The notes: generated by a model not told the origin, from the letters alone. A DNA stretch of 64,000 nt from Bacillus sp. V5-8f (GCF_002863565.1 NZ_PGUW01000007.1:186001-250000); one strand, 5' to 3'. Shown: positions 7,038 to 16,013, numbered from the stretch's first letter. Numbers and translations are program-made.

Positions 7038-7616
7038 TCAGACAGGCTCAGCTTCTTTTTGTATCTTTTTTTTTGTGATTTTTCCGTCTTCGACTACAAA
7101 TTGCTTATCGATATTGGCAAATGACCGTTCAAATATTTCCATGAAGTCTTCCCCATAAATGTTTCTGATTACCGCCATCATTTCAATCATCTCAGGGAAC
7201 TTGCCATACAGATCACGCAGAGGAAGAGCGCCAGAGAATACAGCATTGTTATCCGGATTATAAGTTTCCATCAGGCTTAGTAAGATGTTTTCACCTTTGT
7301 CTGTGATCTGGATATAGGTGTTTCTTTTGTCATTTTCTTTTTTCGAAAACTGTAGAAGACCCCGTTCCTCAAGCTTTTTTGAAAAGTTGAAGGCGGTTGA
7401 CACGTGCATTACACCGAATTTGGCAACATCTGATATGGATGCCCCATTTAAATGATAGGCAATCCATAGTATGTGATGCTCATTAATGTTGAGGTCAAAC
7501 GGCTTGATCCATTGCTGCCAATCTTTTTCAATCGATTTCCATAGTGCCTTGCTCAGTTGGGCAACCCGCTGGCTGAAAAGCAAAGCTTCTTTCATAGAAT
7601 AATTTTTATCCTGCAT
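7038..7616 (-). CDS. hpr: Transition-state regulator Hpr (ScoC), MarR family
   Basis: DNA-binding repressor of extracellular protease, oligopeptide-transport and sporulation genes in Bacillus, 192 aa. The winged-helix core is very close to B. subtilis Hpr ([59 protein letters not shown]); the C-terminal region [13 protein letters not shown] is also conserved, the tail is divergent. I prefer the ATG at 7616: AGGTGA lies 8 bases upstream, while the GTG four codons earlier overlaps that site. The long AT-rich region upstream is its promoter. Confidence 0.95.
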   Translation of the reverse strand: MQDKNYSMKEALLFSQRVAQLSKALWKSIEKDWQQWIKPFDLNINEHHILWIAYHLNGASISDVAKFGVMHVSTAFNFSKKLEERGLLQFSKKENDKRNTYIQITDKGENILLSLMETYNPDNNAVFSGALPLRDLYGKFPEMIEMMAVIRNIYGEDFMEIFERSFANIDKQFVVEDGKITKKKIQKEAEPV

Positions 7617-7750
7617 GTACTGGCTCACCTACTTTTATAATTCTCTATATTTATTATGACAATAAAATAAAAATTAATAAAGATAAAAATTAACAAAATT
7701 TTTAGAAACTTTTAGAACCACCAAAACCCGTTGCCTATTGTTTTTAGCAT

Positions 7751-7778
7751 TTGAACATAGCTACATAATAAATATAGA
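7751..7778 (+). promoter_or_regulatory. Candidate sigma-A promoter of a small RNA
   Basis: TTGAAC (7751-7756), 16-base spacer, TATAGA (7773-7778). Points to the terminator at 7870-7920 with no gene in between. Confidence 0.4.
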
Positions 7779-7784
7779 GAAGAT

Positions 7785-7919
7785 TGAAGTTAATGTGAGG
7801 GATTTTCCTCCTTATATTTTAAGTCGGCTGCATGGGTAAGCAGTGTGGCCATTATCGGAAAGCGCAGGTAAATCCGGGCACTGGGGGCCGTACTGACTTC
7901 CGAATGCGCCGGATTTTTT
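7785..7919 (+). ncRNA. Candidate small RNA between hpr and the YtxH gene
   Basis: About 135 bases bounded by the promoter above and a strong intrinsic terminator; no reading frame with a ribosome site is present. The segment is more GC-rich (GGCTGCATGGGTAAGCAGTG, GGGCACTGGGGGCCGTAC) than the surrounding intergenic DNA, as structured RNAs often are. I do not recognise a named family. The ends are estimates. Confidence 0.4.
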
Positions 7920-7920
7920 C
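7870..7920 (+). terminator. Intrinsic terminator of the candidate small RNA
   Basis: AAATCCGG-GCA pairs with TGCGCCGGATTT (one bulge), followed by T6 on the plus strand. On the minus strand the T run is poor (TTTACC), so the plus direction is favoured. Confidence 0.65.
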
Positions 7921-8301
7921 TTAGTTAGCCTGTTTGTTTAAGATTGGTGAAGCCGCTGCCGTATTCTCCAATTCACTGATGGAAGACTCTAGTTCCTGGA
8001 TATGGCTTGTCAGCTCTTGCTTGTTAGGCTCAATGTCCTGCTTCCAGTTTTCAATCAATACTTTAACATCTCCAATAAATGTGTTTATTGATTCTTTGCT
8101 GACCTTCGAGGCGTTTGCTGTTTCCTCTTTTATATCGATCAGCCGCTCCTTCACTTCCGTAAGCGTTGCCAAAATTTCATCCTTATTGTCCTTTATTTTC
8201 GTCCTTAATTGCTTGCCAGAGGATGGGGCTGTAAGCATAGTTGCAGCTCCAGCAATGACGGTCCCTGTCAGGAAACCGATAAAAAATGTTTTTCCATTCA
8301 C
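7921..8301 (-). CDS. yhaH: YtxH-domain protein (YhaH-like)
   Basis: Small protein with one N-terminal hydrophobic segment carrying the YtxH signature (FFIGFLTGTVIAGAATMLTAPSSGKQLR), then a long charged coiled-coil helix to the end. YtxH proteins are often in the general stress regulon; role unknown. I choose the GTG at 8301 (126 aa): AGAGGTGA lies 6 bases before it and overlaps the earlier GTG at 8310. Position next to hpr and trpP fits B. subtilis yhaH. Confidence 0.85.
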   Translation of the reverse strand: MNGKTFFIGFLTGTVIAGAATMLTAPSSGKQLRTKIKDNKDEILATLTEVKERLIDIKEETANASKVSKESINTFIGDVKVLIENWKQDIEPNKQELTSHIQELESSISELENTAAASPILNKQAN

Positions 8302-8628
8302 AGCGATCACCTCTTTTTAAAATATTTTTTAATAAGTTAATTCAGGAAGCAGCAGATTAGTAAAATTGCCTAGCATGAGTATAGGCAGAGGTTGTCCTTT
8401 TTTCTTAAAGTACCATAATCTTCATATTTTTAAAAGCGGAACATTCTTTATATCTTTATATCACAAAAACTTTTATTTAAACGTAAATACGAAAATATTT
8501 AGTATTTAAAAATAGTGTGATTTCGGATGGTTCAATAAGCCAAGTCGGAGTGTTAGGGAATAATCCGTAGACAAGCGACATATAGATGTAAGTAGGAGCC
8601 ATTGTTTTTGGGGAGGAGGGGACCATTC
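8302..8628. other. AT-rich intergenic region between divergent small genes
   Basis: Holds the promoters of the YtxH gene (minus) and the small membrane protein (plus). I could not name a specific promoter with confidence and see no further gene. Confidence 0.4.
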
Positions 8629-8820
8629 TTGGAGAAAGTGATATATGTAATTTTTACGTTAGGCACCCTTTGCCTTGCGGGAATGCTGTTCTTTCTCGGC
8701 CAATCCAGGCAGCCAGGGGTTTATCCTCCTAAACAGCAATTGAAAAAGCGTGGAATCATGCTTGGAGCCACAGGGGCAGTCTTATTCTTTGTTGGTTTTG
8801 TTATTCGATCCTTTATATAA
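8629..8820 (+). CDS. Small two-helix membrane protein, unknown
   Basis: Not recognised by name. The start is TTG at 8629, 7 bases after AGGAGGGG; the frame is open nine codons further but those include the ribosome site. The 63-aa product has two transmembrane helices (VIYVIFTLGTLCLAGMLFFL and LGATGAVLFFVGFVIRSFI) joined by a polar loop containing QSRQPGVYPPKQQLKKR. It ends just before a shared terminator with trpP. Confidence 0.72.
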   Translation: MEKVIYVIFTLGTLCLAGMLFFLGQSRQPGVYPPKQQLKKRGIMLGATGAVLFFVGFVIRSFI

Positions 8821-8840
8821 GGGGCATAGAATATAGAAAA

Positions 8841-8868
8841 AACACCGGAAAGGATTCCGGTGTTTTTC
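8841..8868. terminator. Bidirectional terminator between small membrane gene and trpP
   Basis: AACACCGGAA pairs with TTCCGGTGTT, with TTTTT on the plus side and T6 on the minus side. Confidence 0.9.
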
Positions 8869-8872
8869 GCAT

Positions 8873-9391
8873 TTAAATCTGTGCAGTAATATTTGACTTC
8901 TTTAGGATCCCGCTGATAATTGGGTAAAGGATTGCCACTGCAATAGTGTTTAAGGCAGTTGCCGGCAAAACGGCAGCCGTGAACATGCCTACGAACGCCC
9001 CAGGCAGACCAACAATAAAGTAAGCCGATGTCAAAAAGACAATTCCGGATATCAATGTACCAATCGCGGTCAAGACAGCGACAGTAACGGTTGAGCCAGC
9101 ATACTTTTTCAGTACTGTCAGCATGAAATAAAAAACAAAAGAAGTGATGAATTTATCTATAATATTTGGGATGAATCCGCCGGGAAATGAAGAAGTAAGG
9201 CCGGATATAATCCCACTCGCAATTGCTACGAGGAATACACTTTTTTTATCTGGAAAAAGGACAATGGCCAAAAATGTCATGATCAGCATCATGTCCGGTT
9301 TCATTCCAAGGACAAAGCCAGGGATTAATATGTGCAGTGCTGCTCCAATCCCCACCATAAGGGATAAAGCCGCTAACATTTTCGTATTCAT
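8873..9391 (-). CDS. trpP: Tryptophan transporter TrpP
   Basis: Integral membrane importer for tryptophan, 172 aa, five or six hydrophobic helices (MLAALSLMVGIGAALHILIP, LIMTFLAIVLFP, VFLVAIASGIISGLTS, and so on). Sequence, length and location beside the YtxH gene and serC match YhaG/TrpP. Its ribosome site lies inside a run of (G/U)AG triplets, described separately, so TRAP should block translation when tryptophan is plentiful, as is known for trpP in B. subtilis. Confidence 0.92.
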   Translation of the reverse strand: MNTKMLAALSLMVGIGAALHILIPGFVLGMKPDMMLIMTFLAIVLFPDKKSVFLVAIASGIISGLTSSFPGGFIPNIIDKFITSFVFYFMLTVLKKYAGSTVTVAVLTAIGTLISGIVFLTSAYFIVGLPGAFVGMFTAAVLPATALNTIAVAILYPIISGILKKSNITAQI

Positions 9392-9393
9392 TT

Positions 9394-9421
9394 CTCATCT
9401 CTCCTATTCTCTTCTCATCTG
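9394..9421 (-). promoter_or_regulatory. TRAP-binding site over the trpP ribosome site
   Basis: Reading the minus strand toward the ATG: CAG-at-GAG-aa-GAG-aa-UAG-ga-GAG-au-GAG-aa-AUG. Five (G/U)AG triplets (plus a CAG) are spaced by exactly two bases, the arrangement bound by the 11-subunit TRAP (MtrB) ring. The ribosome site AGGAGAG is part of the run. Confidence 0.85.
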
Positions 9422-9532
9422 ATTTTTGGGCTTCCCCAGCAGTGCACTTATTGCCTGATGCGGGAAGTTTCCATCAGTCAGTATACCATGCATACTCTAT
9501 TTTTTGAAGGGTTTTTTTCTTAAATCCAATTT

Positions 9533-10636
9533 TTACTCTTTAACAGCTGTGGCAGAATAAGATTCTTTGAACTTTTTCATGAATCCAGCCAGTTCCTCAC
9601 AGTGAGATAAAGGTACAGCATTGTAGATGGAAGCACGGCATCCGCCTACGGAACGATGGCCGTTTAAGCCGACAAAACCGGCTTGCTTTGCCTCTTCCAG
9701 AAATTGTTTTGTCGAAGCTTCATCAGGAAGAGTGAATGTCACATTCATATGGGAGCGGCTCGCAGGCTCCGCATGTCCCTTGTAAAAACCTTCACTGTTA
9801 TCTATTGCATCGTAAATGACCTTCGCCTTGGCGCTATTGATTTCCTGAAGAGCCTCTACGCCTCCCTGTTCTTTTACCCATTCTAAAACAAGGGAGAGCA
9901 AATAAATAGCCAAGGTTGGCGGTGTATTATAAAGCGAATTGTTTTTCACATGTGTTTCATAGTTCAGCATCGTTGGCAGGTTTGTAAGCGAGCTGTTAAC
10001 TAGATCTTTACGGATTATGACCAACGTTACCCCAGATGGGCCGAGGTTTTTTTGGGCGCCTGCATAAATCAGTCCAAATTTGCTGACATCAATTTTCTTG
10101 CTCAAAATATCGCTCGACATATCAGCAACAAGAGGTACATCTTTTAATTCTGGATAACTGCTCCACTGCGTGCCGAAAATTGTATTGTTTGTCGTAATAT
10201 GGACATAGGAGGCATCCTCCTCAAAAGCAATTTCTTCTGCAGAAGGAATGTAAGTATAATTAGAGTCCTTTGCAGAAGCGGACACTACAGTATCACCCAG
10301 TTTTTCAGCTTCCTTCAATGCTTTCTCAGACCAAGATCCTGTTAGCACATAATATGCCTTTTTGCCTTGCTTGAGCAAATTCATCGGTACCATGGAAAAT
10401 TGGAGGCTGGCACCGCCCTGTAAAAACAGGATTTCATAATTATCCGGAATTTCCATTACTTCCTTCAGCAAGGAAATCGCCTTGTTATGGATGTTCTCAA
10501 ACGTTTGGCTTCTGTGGCTTAATTCCATAACCGACATGCCTGTATCCTCAATGTTTAACCATTCTTTCTGGGCCTTTTCTAAAACAGCTGCTGGTAATGC
10601 GGCAGGTCCAGCGTTAAAGTTTAGTGCACGTTTCAA
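9533..10636 (-). CDS. serC: Phosphoserine aminotransferase SerC
   Basis: PLP enzyme of serine synthesis (3-phosphohydroxypyruvate to 3-phosphoserine), possibly also in pyridoxal synthesis; 367 aa, cytosolic. Family landmarks: NFNAGPAALP at the start, FLQGGASLQFSMVPMNLL, the Schiff-base lysine in YAGAQKNLGPSG (about residue 195), and GLNGHRSVGGCRASIYNA near the end. The start is TTG with GAGGAGG 7 bases upstream. Transcribed toward trpP, 140 bases before it. Confidence 0.96.
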   Translation of the reverse strand: MKRALNFNAGPAALPAAVLEKAQKEWLNIEDTGMSVMELSHRSQTFENIHNKAISLLKEVMEIPDNYEILFLQGGASLQFSMVPMNLLKQGKKAYYVLTGSWSEKALKEAEKLGDTVVSASAKDSNYTYIPSAEEIAFEEDASYVHITTNNTIFGTQWSSYPELKDVPLVADMSSDILSKKIDVSKFGLIYAGAQKNLGPSGVTLVIIRKDLVNSSLTNLPTMLNYETHVKNNSLYNTPPTLAIYLLSLVLEWVKEQGGVEALQEINSAKAKVIYDAIDNSEGFYKGHAEPASRSHMNVTFTLPDEASTKQFLEEAKQAGFVGLNGHRSVGGCRASIYNAVPLSHCEELAGFMKKFKESYSATAVKE

Positions 10637-10767
10637 TGGACTTCCTCCTCACAGTGATGCGCTAAAGTAAAAAATTTATTTCTATCGTACCAGAAATGTT
10701 CGACAAAATGGAACATAATTTTGAATTTTCTCTTAAAGGATGACTCATTTCTCTGCTTGTACAGAGA

Positions 10768-10797
10768 ATAAAAAACCAGGGAATAATTGTCCCTGGC
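10768..10797 (-). terminator. Terminator of hit
   Basis: CCAGGGA pairs with TCCCTGG; the minus strand ends in TTTTTTATT. Confidence 0.9.
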
Positions 10798-10816
10798 TCT
10801 AATGGTAAATCTGTTC

Positions 10817-11239
10817 TTATTTAATGTGCTTAGATATCGAACCGGCGATATTTTGGAGATCTTCGGAAGAATATTCACTGGTATGCGTCTTCCAAACGGC
10901 ACCGAATCCATCATCCTCGCCGTGGCGCGGGATCAGGTGCATATGGTAATGAAAAACGGATTGTCCAGCTGCTTCCCCATTGTTGTTAAGAATGTTCAAG
11001 CCGATTGGATTAAACTCGGCTTTGATGGCTTTAGCTATTTCCGGAACCGCTTCAAATAAATTTTTCGCGATTTCAGGTGTCAATTCATAGATGTTTTCTT
11101 TATGTACTTTTGGGATGACCAAAGTATGCCCTTTTGTTACCTGGCTGATATCAAGAAAGGCAAGGACATGTTCATTTTCAAATACTTTAGCACCGGGGAT
11201 GTCCCCGTTTATGATGCTACAGAATATGCAATCACTCAT
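10817..11239 (-). CDS. hit: HIT-family nucleotide hydrolase
   Basis: Histidine-triad protein, 140 aa, cytosolic; family members hydrolyse nucleotide phosphoramidates or adenylates. The triad is seen as HYHMHLIPR (about residues 97-105). N-terminal CIFCSIINGDIP holds the two Cys of the zinc-binding form. Beside ecsA, divergently transcribed, as in B. subtilis. Confidence 0.94.
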   Translation of the reverse strand: MSDCIFCSIINGDIPGAKVFENEHVLAFLDISQVTKGHTLVIPKVHKENIYELTPEIAKNLFEAVPEIAKAIKAEFNPIGLNILNNNGEAAGQSVFHYHMHLIPRHGEDDGFGAVWKTHTSEYSSEDLQNIAGSISKHIK

Positions 11240-11848
11240 GAAAAACCATCCTTTACATTTGAAATTTTCGATTAACCTGGATGTGTTTTCTATCGTATCA
11301 TAGCTTGCTCGAAAAGGGGAAACAGAAACAAGTATTTTTAGCCCAAAATAAAACAGGATGCAACCGTAAGTTGCACCCTGCCTAGAAAAAGGGGTTCAGC
11401 TTCTTATTGTACGTTCATTACTGTAGAATTCTCTTTGATCAACACCTCATTTACAAATTGTAATTGGGTTATGATTTTAGAGGTTTATCATTCATTCGAA
11501 CCATCTCCTATATCTTCAAAGTTTCATCAACTTGAAAAGCATATTCGACAGATTCTGAATGATTGTTCTTCCAGTACGTGCAAAGTGATCATCCCCTTGC
11601 AATGAAACGTGTTCTGAAGCCTTATTGGTTCTCAGCTAATATGTCTTTAACTGACACCCCATTTACAGTATGATGTTATTTCAATCATTTGTAAGGAAGA
11701 ACCCCTTCTTCTCTAATTATCATCTCTATAACGGATGTAATTTATTAATGGTTAATAATGGAATTCATGAATGCCTTTTAATGCATCGATCCTTAGTTAT
11801 TTGATAAAATGAAAAGGTAATGACATAGATATAGAAGGGATTGTTAAC
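11240..11848. other. Hit-ecsA intergenic region with possible decayed gene
   Basis: No intact gene. On the minus strand two short frames share a motif: TVNGVSVKDILAENQ (ending about 11620) and FVNEVLIKENSTVMNVQ (ending about 11407), each beginning in DNA that reads TGTAAATG(A/G)GGTGT. A good minus-strand terminator lies just beyond the second. This looks like a duplicated small gene that has decayed, or a small RNA. The promoter of ecsA must lie in the last 100 bases. Confidence 0.35.
11345..11380 (-). terminator. Orphan minus-strand terminator
   Basis: CAGGGTGCAAC pairs with GTTGCATCCTG and is followed by TTTTATTTT on the minus strand. No intact gene precedes it. Confidence 0.75.
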
Positions 11849-12589
11849 ATGTCCTTATTAGAAATAAATCAACTTGTCGGGGGATATACCAAGACACCCG
11901 TATTAAAAGGGATAAGTTTTTCGGTTAACTCGAAAGAACTTGTTGGCCTCATCGGTTTAAATGGTGCCGGGAAAAGCACTACGATTAAACATATTATCGG
12001 ACTGATGGAACCCAAAACCGGTAATATCTCAATTAACGGAAAGTCGTTTCAAGAGGCTCCGGAAGAATATCGAAAACAGTTTACTTTTGTACCGGAAACA
12101 CCAATTCTTTATGACGAATTGACGCTGGAAGAGCATCTGCGGTTAACTGCCATGGCATACGGACTGGATGAACAAACCTATAAGGACAGAAAGGATGTTC
12201 TTCTTAAAGAATTCCGGATGGAAAAAAGGCTGTCCTGGTTTCCAGCCCATTTTTCCAAGGGAATGAAACAAAAGGTCATGATCATGTGCGCTTTTTTGGT
12301 ACAGCCTTCCCTTTATATTGTAGATGAGCCTTTCGTGGGCCTGGATCCACTCGGCATCCAATCACTGCTGGATCTCATGAAGAAAATGAAAGAAGATGGT
12401 GCCGGCATCCTGATGTCCACCCATATTCTTGCTACGGCGGAAAGGTATTGCGATTCTTTCATTATTTTACATAACGGAGAAATTAAGGCTAAAGGAAATC
12501 TGAAAGAGCTGCAAGAGCAGTTCTCAATGCCTGGCGCTACCCTTGATGACTTATATATACAATTGACAAAGGAAGATCTCCATGAATAG
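11849..12589 (+). CDS. ecsA: ABC transporter ATP-binding subunit EcsA
   Basis: ATPase of the Ecs ABC transporter, 246 aa. Walker A GLNGAGKST near residues 36-45, signature FSKGMKQKVM, Walker B LYIVDEPFVGLDPLG, and the H-loop STHILATAERYC are all present. In B. subtilis Ecs is needed for RasP intramembrane protease activity and affects secretion and competence. It overlaps ecsB by 8 bases, so the two are co-translated. Confidence 0.95.
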   Translation: MSLLEINQLVGGYTKTPVLKGISFSVNSKELVGLIGLNGAGKSTTIKHIIGLMEPKTGNISINGKSFQEAPEEYRKQFTFVPETPILYDELTLEEHLRLTAMAYGLDEQTYKDRKDVLLKEFRMEKRLSWFPAHFSKGMKQKVMIMCAFLVQPSLYIVDEPFVGLDPLGIQSLLDLMKKMKEDGAGILMSTHILATAERYCDSFIILHNGEIKAKGNLKELQEQFSMPGATLDDLYIQLTKEDLHE

Positions 12590-13790
12590 TGAAGGGCTAT
12601 GGGGGACGCGATTTAGAAGCTTTAGCAAGGAAATTCAAAAGTATTTAAAATACATTTTCAACGGACACCTTTTGTTTGTTCTTATTTTTGCGGCCGGTGG
12701 GCTTTCGTTTTATTACAGTGAATGGGTAAAAACCTTGGACAGTGATTTCCCTGCCGAAATCATCATGGCTTTAGTACTCGGGATGGTGGTAGCAAAAAGT
12801 CCAATCTATACATTTTTAAAGGACGCGGATATTGTTTTTTTCCTTCCGATGGAAACGAGACTTGGCAGCTATTTTTCTAAGTCCATTTTGTTAACGCTAG
12901 TGATCCAGGGTTACATACTATTAATGGTCTTTGCTGCTTTTATGCCAATGTACGCTAAAGTTACAGGGGCAGCCCTAGCGGAATTTGCTTGGATGTTTGC
13001 CGTCATGCTGGCTCTTAAATATATCAACCTACAGGTCCATTGGTACGCATTAAAATTCCAGGAAAATTCAGCCCACGTCATAGATGGAGTTGTTCGTCTC
13101 GTTATAGATATTCTTTTCTTGTATTTTCTTTTTTCTAGTTCTAATCCTGCGTTTCCGATTATAACAGGGCTATTGTTACTACTGCTGTGGATGTATTACC
13201 GAAAAATAGCTAGGACAAAGGGGGTAAAATGGGAGAGGTTAATTGAACTTGAGGGGAAGCGGTTAATGTCCTTTTACCGGATTGCTAACCTTTTCACCGA
13301 TGTTCCAAAATTAAGGGACAAAGTATCAAGAAGGAAATGGCTCGATCCGTTGCTTCATTTCATACCATACAGCCAAAACTCCTCATACCAATTTTTATAT
13401 GCCCGTACGATGCTTAGGTCTAATGATTATGTTGGCCTGTTATTTCGATTGAGTGTGATTGGATCCTTTGTGCTCGCTGCATTGCCGGGGCTATGGGCGA
13501 AGCTGCTTGTCGTCCTGCTTTTCCTGTACATCACGGGCTTACAGCTACTGCCTGCATGGAAACACCATGAGCTAAAGATTTGGGTGTCGCTTTACCCAAT
13601 TAAACAGGATTTGCGCAAAAAGGCAGTAATCCAAATCATCACAATCTTTTTGATGATCGAAAATATTATATTTTTTACAGCAGCACTTTTTAGCGGGGGG
13701 CTGTTCACAGGTGTACTTGCGTTTGCTGCAGGATTGCTTTTCATTTTGCTATTCCACGCCTATGCTAAAAACAAAATAGAAAAATTTTAG
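12582..13790 (+). CDS. ecsB: ABC transporter membrane subunit EcsB
   Basis: Integral membrane partner of EcsA, 402 aa, with several hydrophobic spans (LLFVLIFAAGGLSFYYSEW, IVFFLPMETRLGSY following, FVLAALPGLWAKLLVVLLFL, LFTGVLAFAAGLLFILLF). Start ATG overlaps the end of ecsA. Ends in a good terminator, so ecsC is probably transcribed separately or by read-through. Confidence 0.94.
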   Translation: MNSEGLWGTRFRSFSKEIQKYLKYIFNGHLLFVLIFAAGGLSFYYSEWVKTLDSDFPAEIIMALVLGMVVAKSPIYTFLKDADIVFFLPMETRLGSYFSKSILLTLVIQGYILLMVFAAFMPMYAKVTGAALAEFAWMFAVMLALKYINLQVHWYALKFQENSAHVIDGVVRLVIDILFLYFLFSSSNPAFPIITGLLLLLLWMYYRKIARTKGVKWERLIELEGKRLMSFYRIANLFTDVPKLRDKVSRRKWLDPLLHFIPYSQNSSYQFLYARTMLRSNDYVGLLFRLSVIGSFVLAALPGLWAKLLVVLLFLYITGLQLLPAWKHHELKIWVSLYPIKQDLRKKAVIQIITIFLMIENIIFFTAALFSGGLFTGVLAFAAGLLFILLFHAYAKNKIEKF

Positions 13791-13792
13791 GG

Positions 13793-13822
13793 AATCCCTG
13801 TTTGGCTACAGGGATTTTTTAT
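13793..13822 (+). terminator. Terminator of ecsAB
   Basis: AATCCCTGT pairs with ACAGGGATT, loop TTGGCT, followed by TTTTATAT. Confidence 0.88.
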
Positions 13823-13894
13823 ATAAACCGGTGAACATAAGATGAACGAATGTAAGAATCGCCCATAAAATAAACAAAGGGTAGGGGGGATAGA

Positions 13895-14620
13895 ATGGAA
13901 ATCTATGAAAAGGCTGCGTTGGCTGAATTAGAGGCGTGGAAAAAGAAGCTTTTAAAAAGGCCTGGACGCTTTAACAGGTTGTCAAGAAAAGCCCAACAAA
14001 AAATGAGTGAAGTTATTCCTGAAAAAGCCCATGAACTCATAACAGAAAGCATGAAAGGCCTTGTAAAAGGTGTTCTGGCAGGTTCTGAATATTTAACAAA
14101 AGAAAAGGATGTTTCTTTGCTCACGCTTGAACAGAAAGAAAGATGGGTCAGGGACAAAATTGAGACTTATAAAAAGACAGCGACCATAGAAGGAGCAGGA
14201 ACCGGTGCGGCAGGTATTTTCCTTAGCTTGGCGGATTTCCCTCTTTTACTCACCATCAAGATGAAATTCCTGTTTGAAGCAGTAAGTCTTTATGGTTTTG
14301 ACGTGAACGATTATACAGAACGGCTTTTTATTTTGCATGTATTCCAGCTTGCTTTTTCAAGTGAGGCAAAAAGGTTGGAAACACTGAACATCCTCGAAAA
14401 TTGGGATGAGCGGAAAGGTACGATCTCTGAATTGAATTGGAAGACCTTCCAGCAGGAGTATAGGGATTATATTGATATCATGAAAATGTGTCAGTTCATA
14501 CCGGGGATTGGTGCAGTTGTTGGTGCCTATGCCAATTACCATCTATTACAGCATCTCGGTGAAACGGTGATGAATTGCTGCAGGATACGCCTCTTGACTG
14601 AAAAAGTTGTGAAGGAATAG
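13895..14620 (+). CDS. ecsC: EcsC family protein
   Basis: 241-aa protein of the EcsC family, role unknown; in B. subtilis it is the third ecs gene but not required for Ecs function. The family core is seen as IEGAGTGAAGIFLSLADFPLLL (read as a glycine-rich amphipathic segment, residues about 94-115) and FIPGIGAVVGAYANYHLL near the end. GGGGGGAT precedes the ATG. Follows ecsB after a terminator. Confidence 0.9.
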   Translation: MEIYEKAALAELEAWKKKLLKRPGRFNRLSRKAQQKMSEVIPEKAHELITESMKGLVKGVLAGSEYLTKEKDVSLLTLEQKERWVRDKIETYKKTATIEGAGTGAAGIFLSLADFPLLLTIKMKFLFEAVSLYGFDVNDYTERLFILHVFQLAFSSEAKRLETLNILENWDERKGTISELNWKTFQQEYRDYIDIMKMCQFIPGIGAVVGAYANYHLLQHLGETVMNCCRIRLLTEKVVKE

Positions 14621-14646
14621 CTTATATTGCTATTCCCTCTATGTTT

Positions 14647-15852
14647 TTATTTATTTACTGGGACCTTGGAATCGGTCTGTTTCGTTTGATACGTAATAGC
14701 TGCTGTTCCTAGTGTTTTGGCTGCAATTAACATGGCTTTTTCATCAAAGTCAAACTTTGGATGATGGTGGGGGTATATCACTTCGACACCTTGCGCTTTT
14801 GCACCGGTAAAAAAGAAAGTGCCCTTGACATTTTGAAGATAATAAGCAAAATCCTCGCCCCCCATATCAGGGTCCATTTCTTCAATGGACGTAACCTCAG
14901 ATACGGTGCTGGCACACTCTATAACATGCTTCGTTTCTTCATCATGGGGGACTACCGCAGGATAACCCCTGGTGTACGTATATTCATAGGAACAATCAGA
15001 GGATAGGCAGATTCCCTTTATGACTTTTTCAATTTCTGATTCAATGAAATCGCGAACGTCCTCTTTGAATGTCCGGACGGTTCCAATGAGTTTGGCTTTA
15101 TCAGCAATGATGTTAAATGCGTTTTCAGCAACAAATGAGGCAACTGTCACAACTGCTGGGTCAACGGGGCTTACCCTTCTTGAGACGACTTGCTGAAGCT
15201 CGAGGACCAGCTGGGAAGCTGCTACAATCGCGTCTTTCGTTTTATGGGGCTGTGCTCCATGGCCGCCGCGTCCCTGGATTAGTATTTGAAACCGGTCAGC
15301 AGCAGCCATAATTGGGCCAAAGCGGTACATAATTTGACCGGTCGGCACCGTAGCCCATAAATGAGTGCCAAAAATGGCATCGACACCATCCAGACAACCA
15401 TCCTCAATCATGGGTTTTGCTCCGCCGGGGGCATATTCCTCAGCATGCTGGTGAATGAACACATAATCCCCTTCCAATTCCTCTCTTAAACCATGCATGG
15501 TCTTTGCCAGTATCAGAAGGGCAGAGGTGTGGCCGTCATGTCCGCAGGCGTGCATAACACCAGGTACCGTCGATTTATACGGAACGTCCTTTTCGTCCTG
15601 GATTGGCAATGCGTCAAAATCAGCCCGAAGCGCGACCGTAAGGCCGGGCTTTGCTCCCGAAATTCGCGCGACTACCCCATTGCCGCCAACACCAGTTCGC
15701 ACTTCAATTCCTAGCTGTCGATAGAATTCAGCGATGTAAGCGGCTGTTTTTGTTTCTTTAAATGATACCTCCGGATGCATGTGAAGGTATCTTCGAATTG
15801 CAACCATCTCCTGAAAAGACTCTTCCAACAGTGAATGTAATTTTTGAATCAA
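14647..15852 (-). CDS. yhaA: M20-family amidohydrolase (YhaA)
   Basis: Metal-dependent amino-acylase-type hydrolase, about 401 aa, cytosolic. Family landmarks: RRYLHMHPE, ALRADFDALPI, HACGHDGHTS, HQHAEEYAPGGAKPMI, the dimerisation-domain loop GRGGHGAQPH and the closing GGEDFAYYL. I prefer TTG at 15852, with a G7 tract about 7 bases upstream, over the in-frame TTG five codons earlier, which lies before that tract. Substrate unknown; N-acyl amino acids are typical. Convergent with ecsC. Confidence 0.9.
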   Translation of the reverse strand: MIQKLHSLLEESFQEMVAIRRYLHMHPEVSFKETKTAAYIAEFYRQLGIEVRTGVGGNGVVARISGAKPGLTVALRADFDALPIQDEKDVPYKSTVPGVMHACGHDGHTSALLILAKTMHGLREELEGDYVFIHQHAEEYAPGGAKPMIEDGCLDGVDAIFGTHLWATVPTGQIMYRFGPIMAAADRFQILIQGRGGHGAQPHKTKDAIVAASQLVLELQQVVSRRVSPVDPAVVTVASFVAENAFNIIADKAKLIGTVRTFKEDVRDFIESEIEKVIKGICLSSDCSYEYTYTRGYPAVVPHDEETKHVIECASTVSEVTSIEEMDPDMGGEDFAYYLQNVKGTFFFTGAKAQGVEVIYPHHHPKFDFDEKAMLIAAKTLGTAAITYQTKQTDSKVPVNK

Positions 15853-15975
15853 GACCGTCCCCCCCAACCTAGAATTGTAAAAATATTAATTTAATTATAA
15901 CACAATGGGGAGAGGCGGACCTGAGGTATCCATTTTGCTTTTCTGTAAAGAAAGCAGTCGTAAGCGAAAACGCGC

Positions 15976-16013
15976 AAAAAGCTTACCCAGTACTTTGACA
16001 GAAGTAAGCTTTT
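15976..16013 (-). terminator. Terminator of hmoB
   Basis: AAAAGCTTAC pairs with GTAAGCTTTT; the minus strand continues TTGCG after the T run. Confidence 0.8.
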
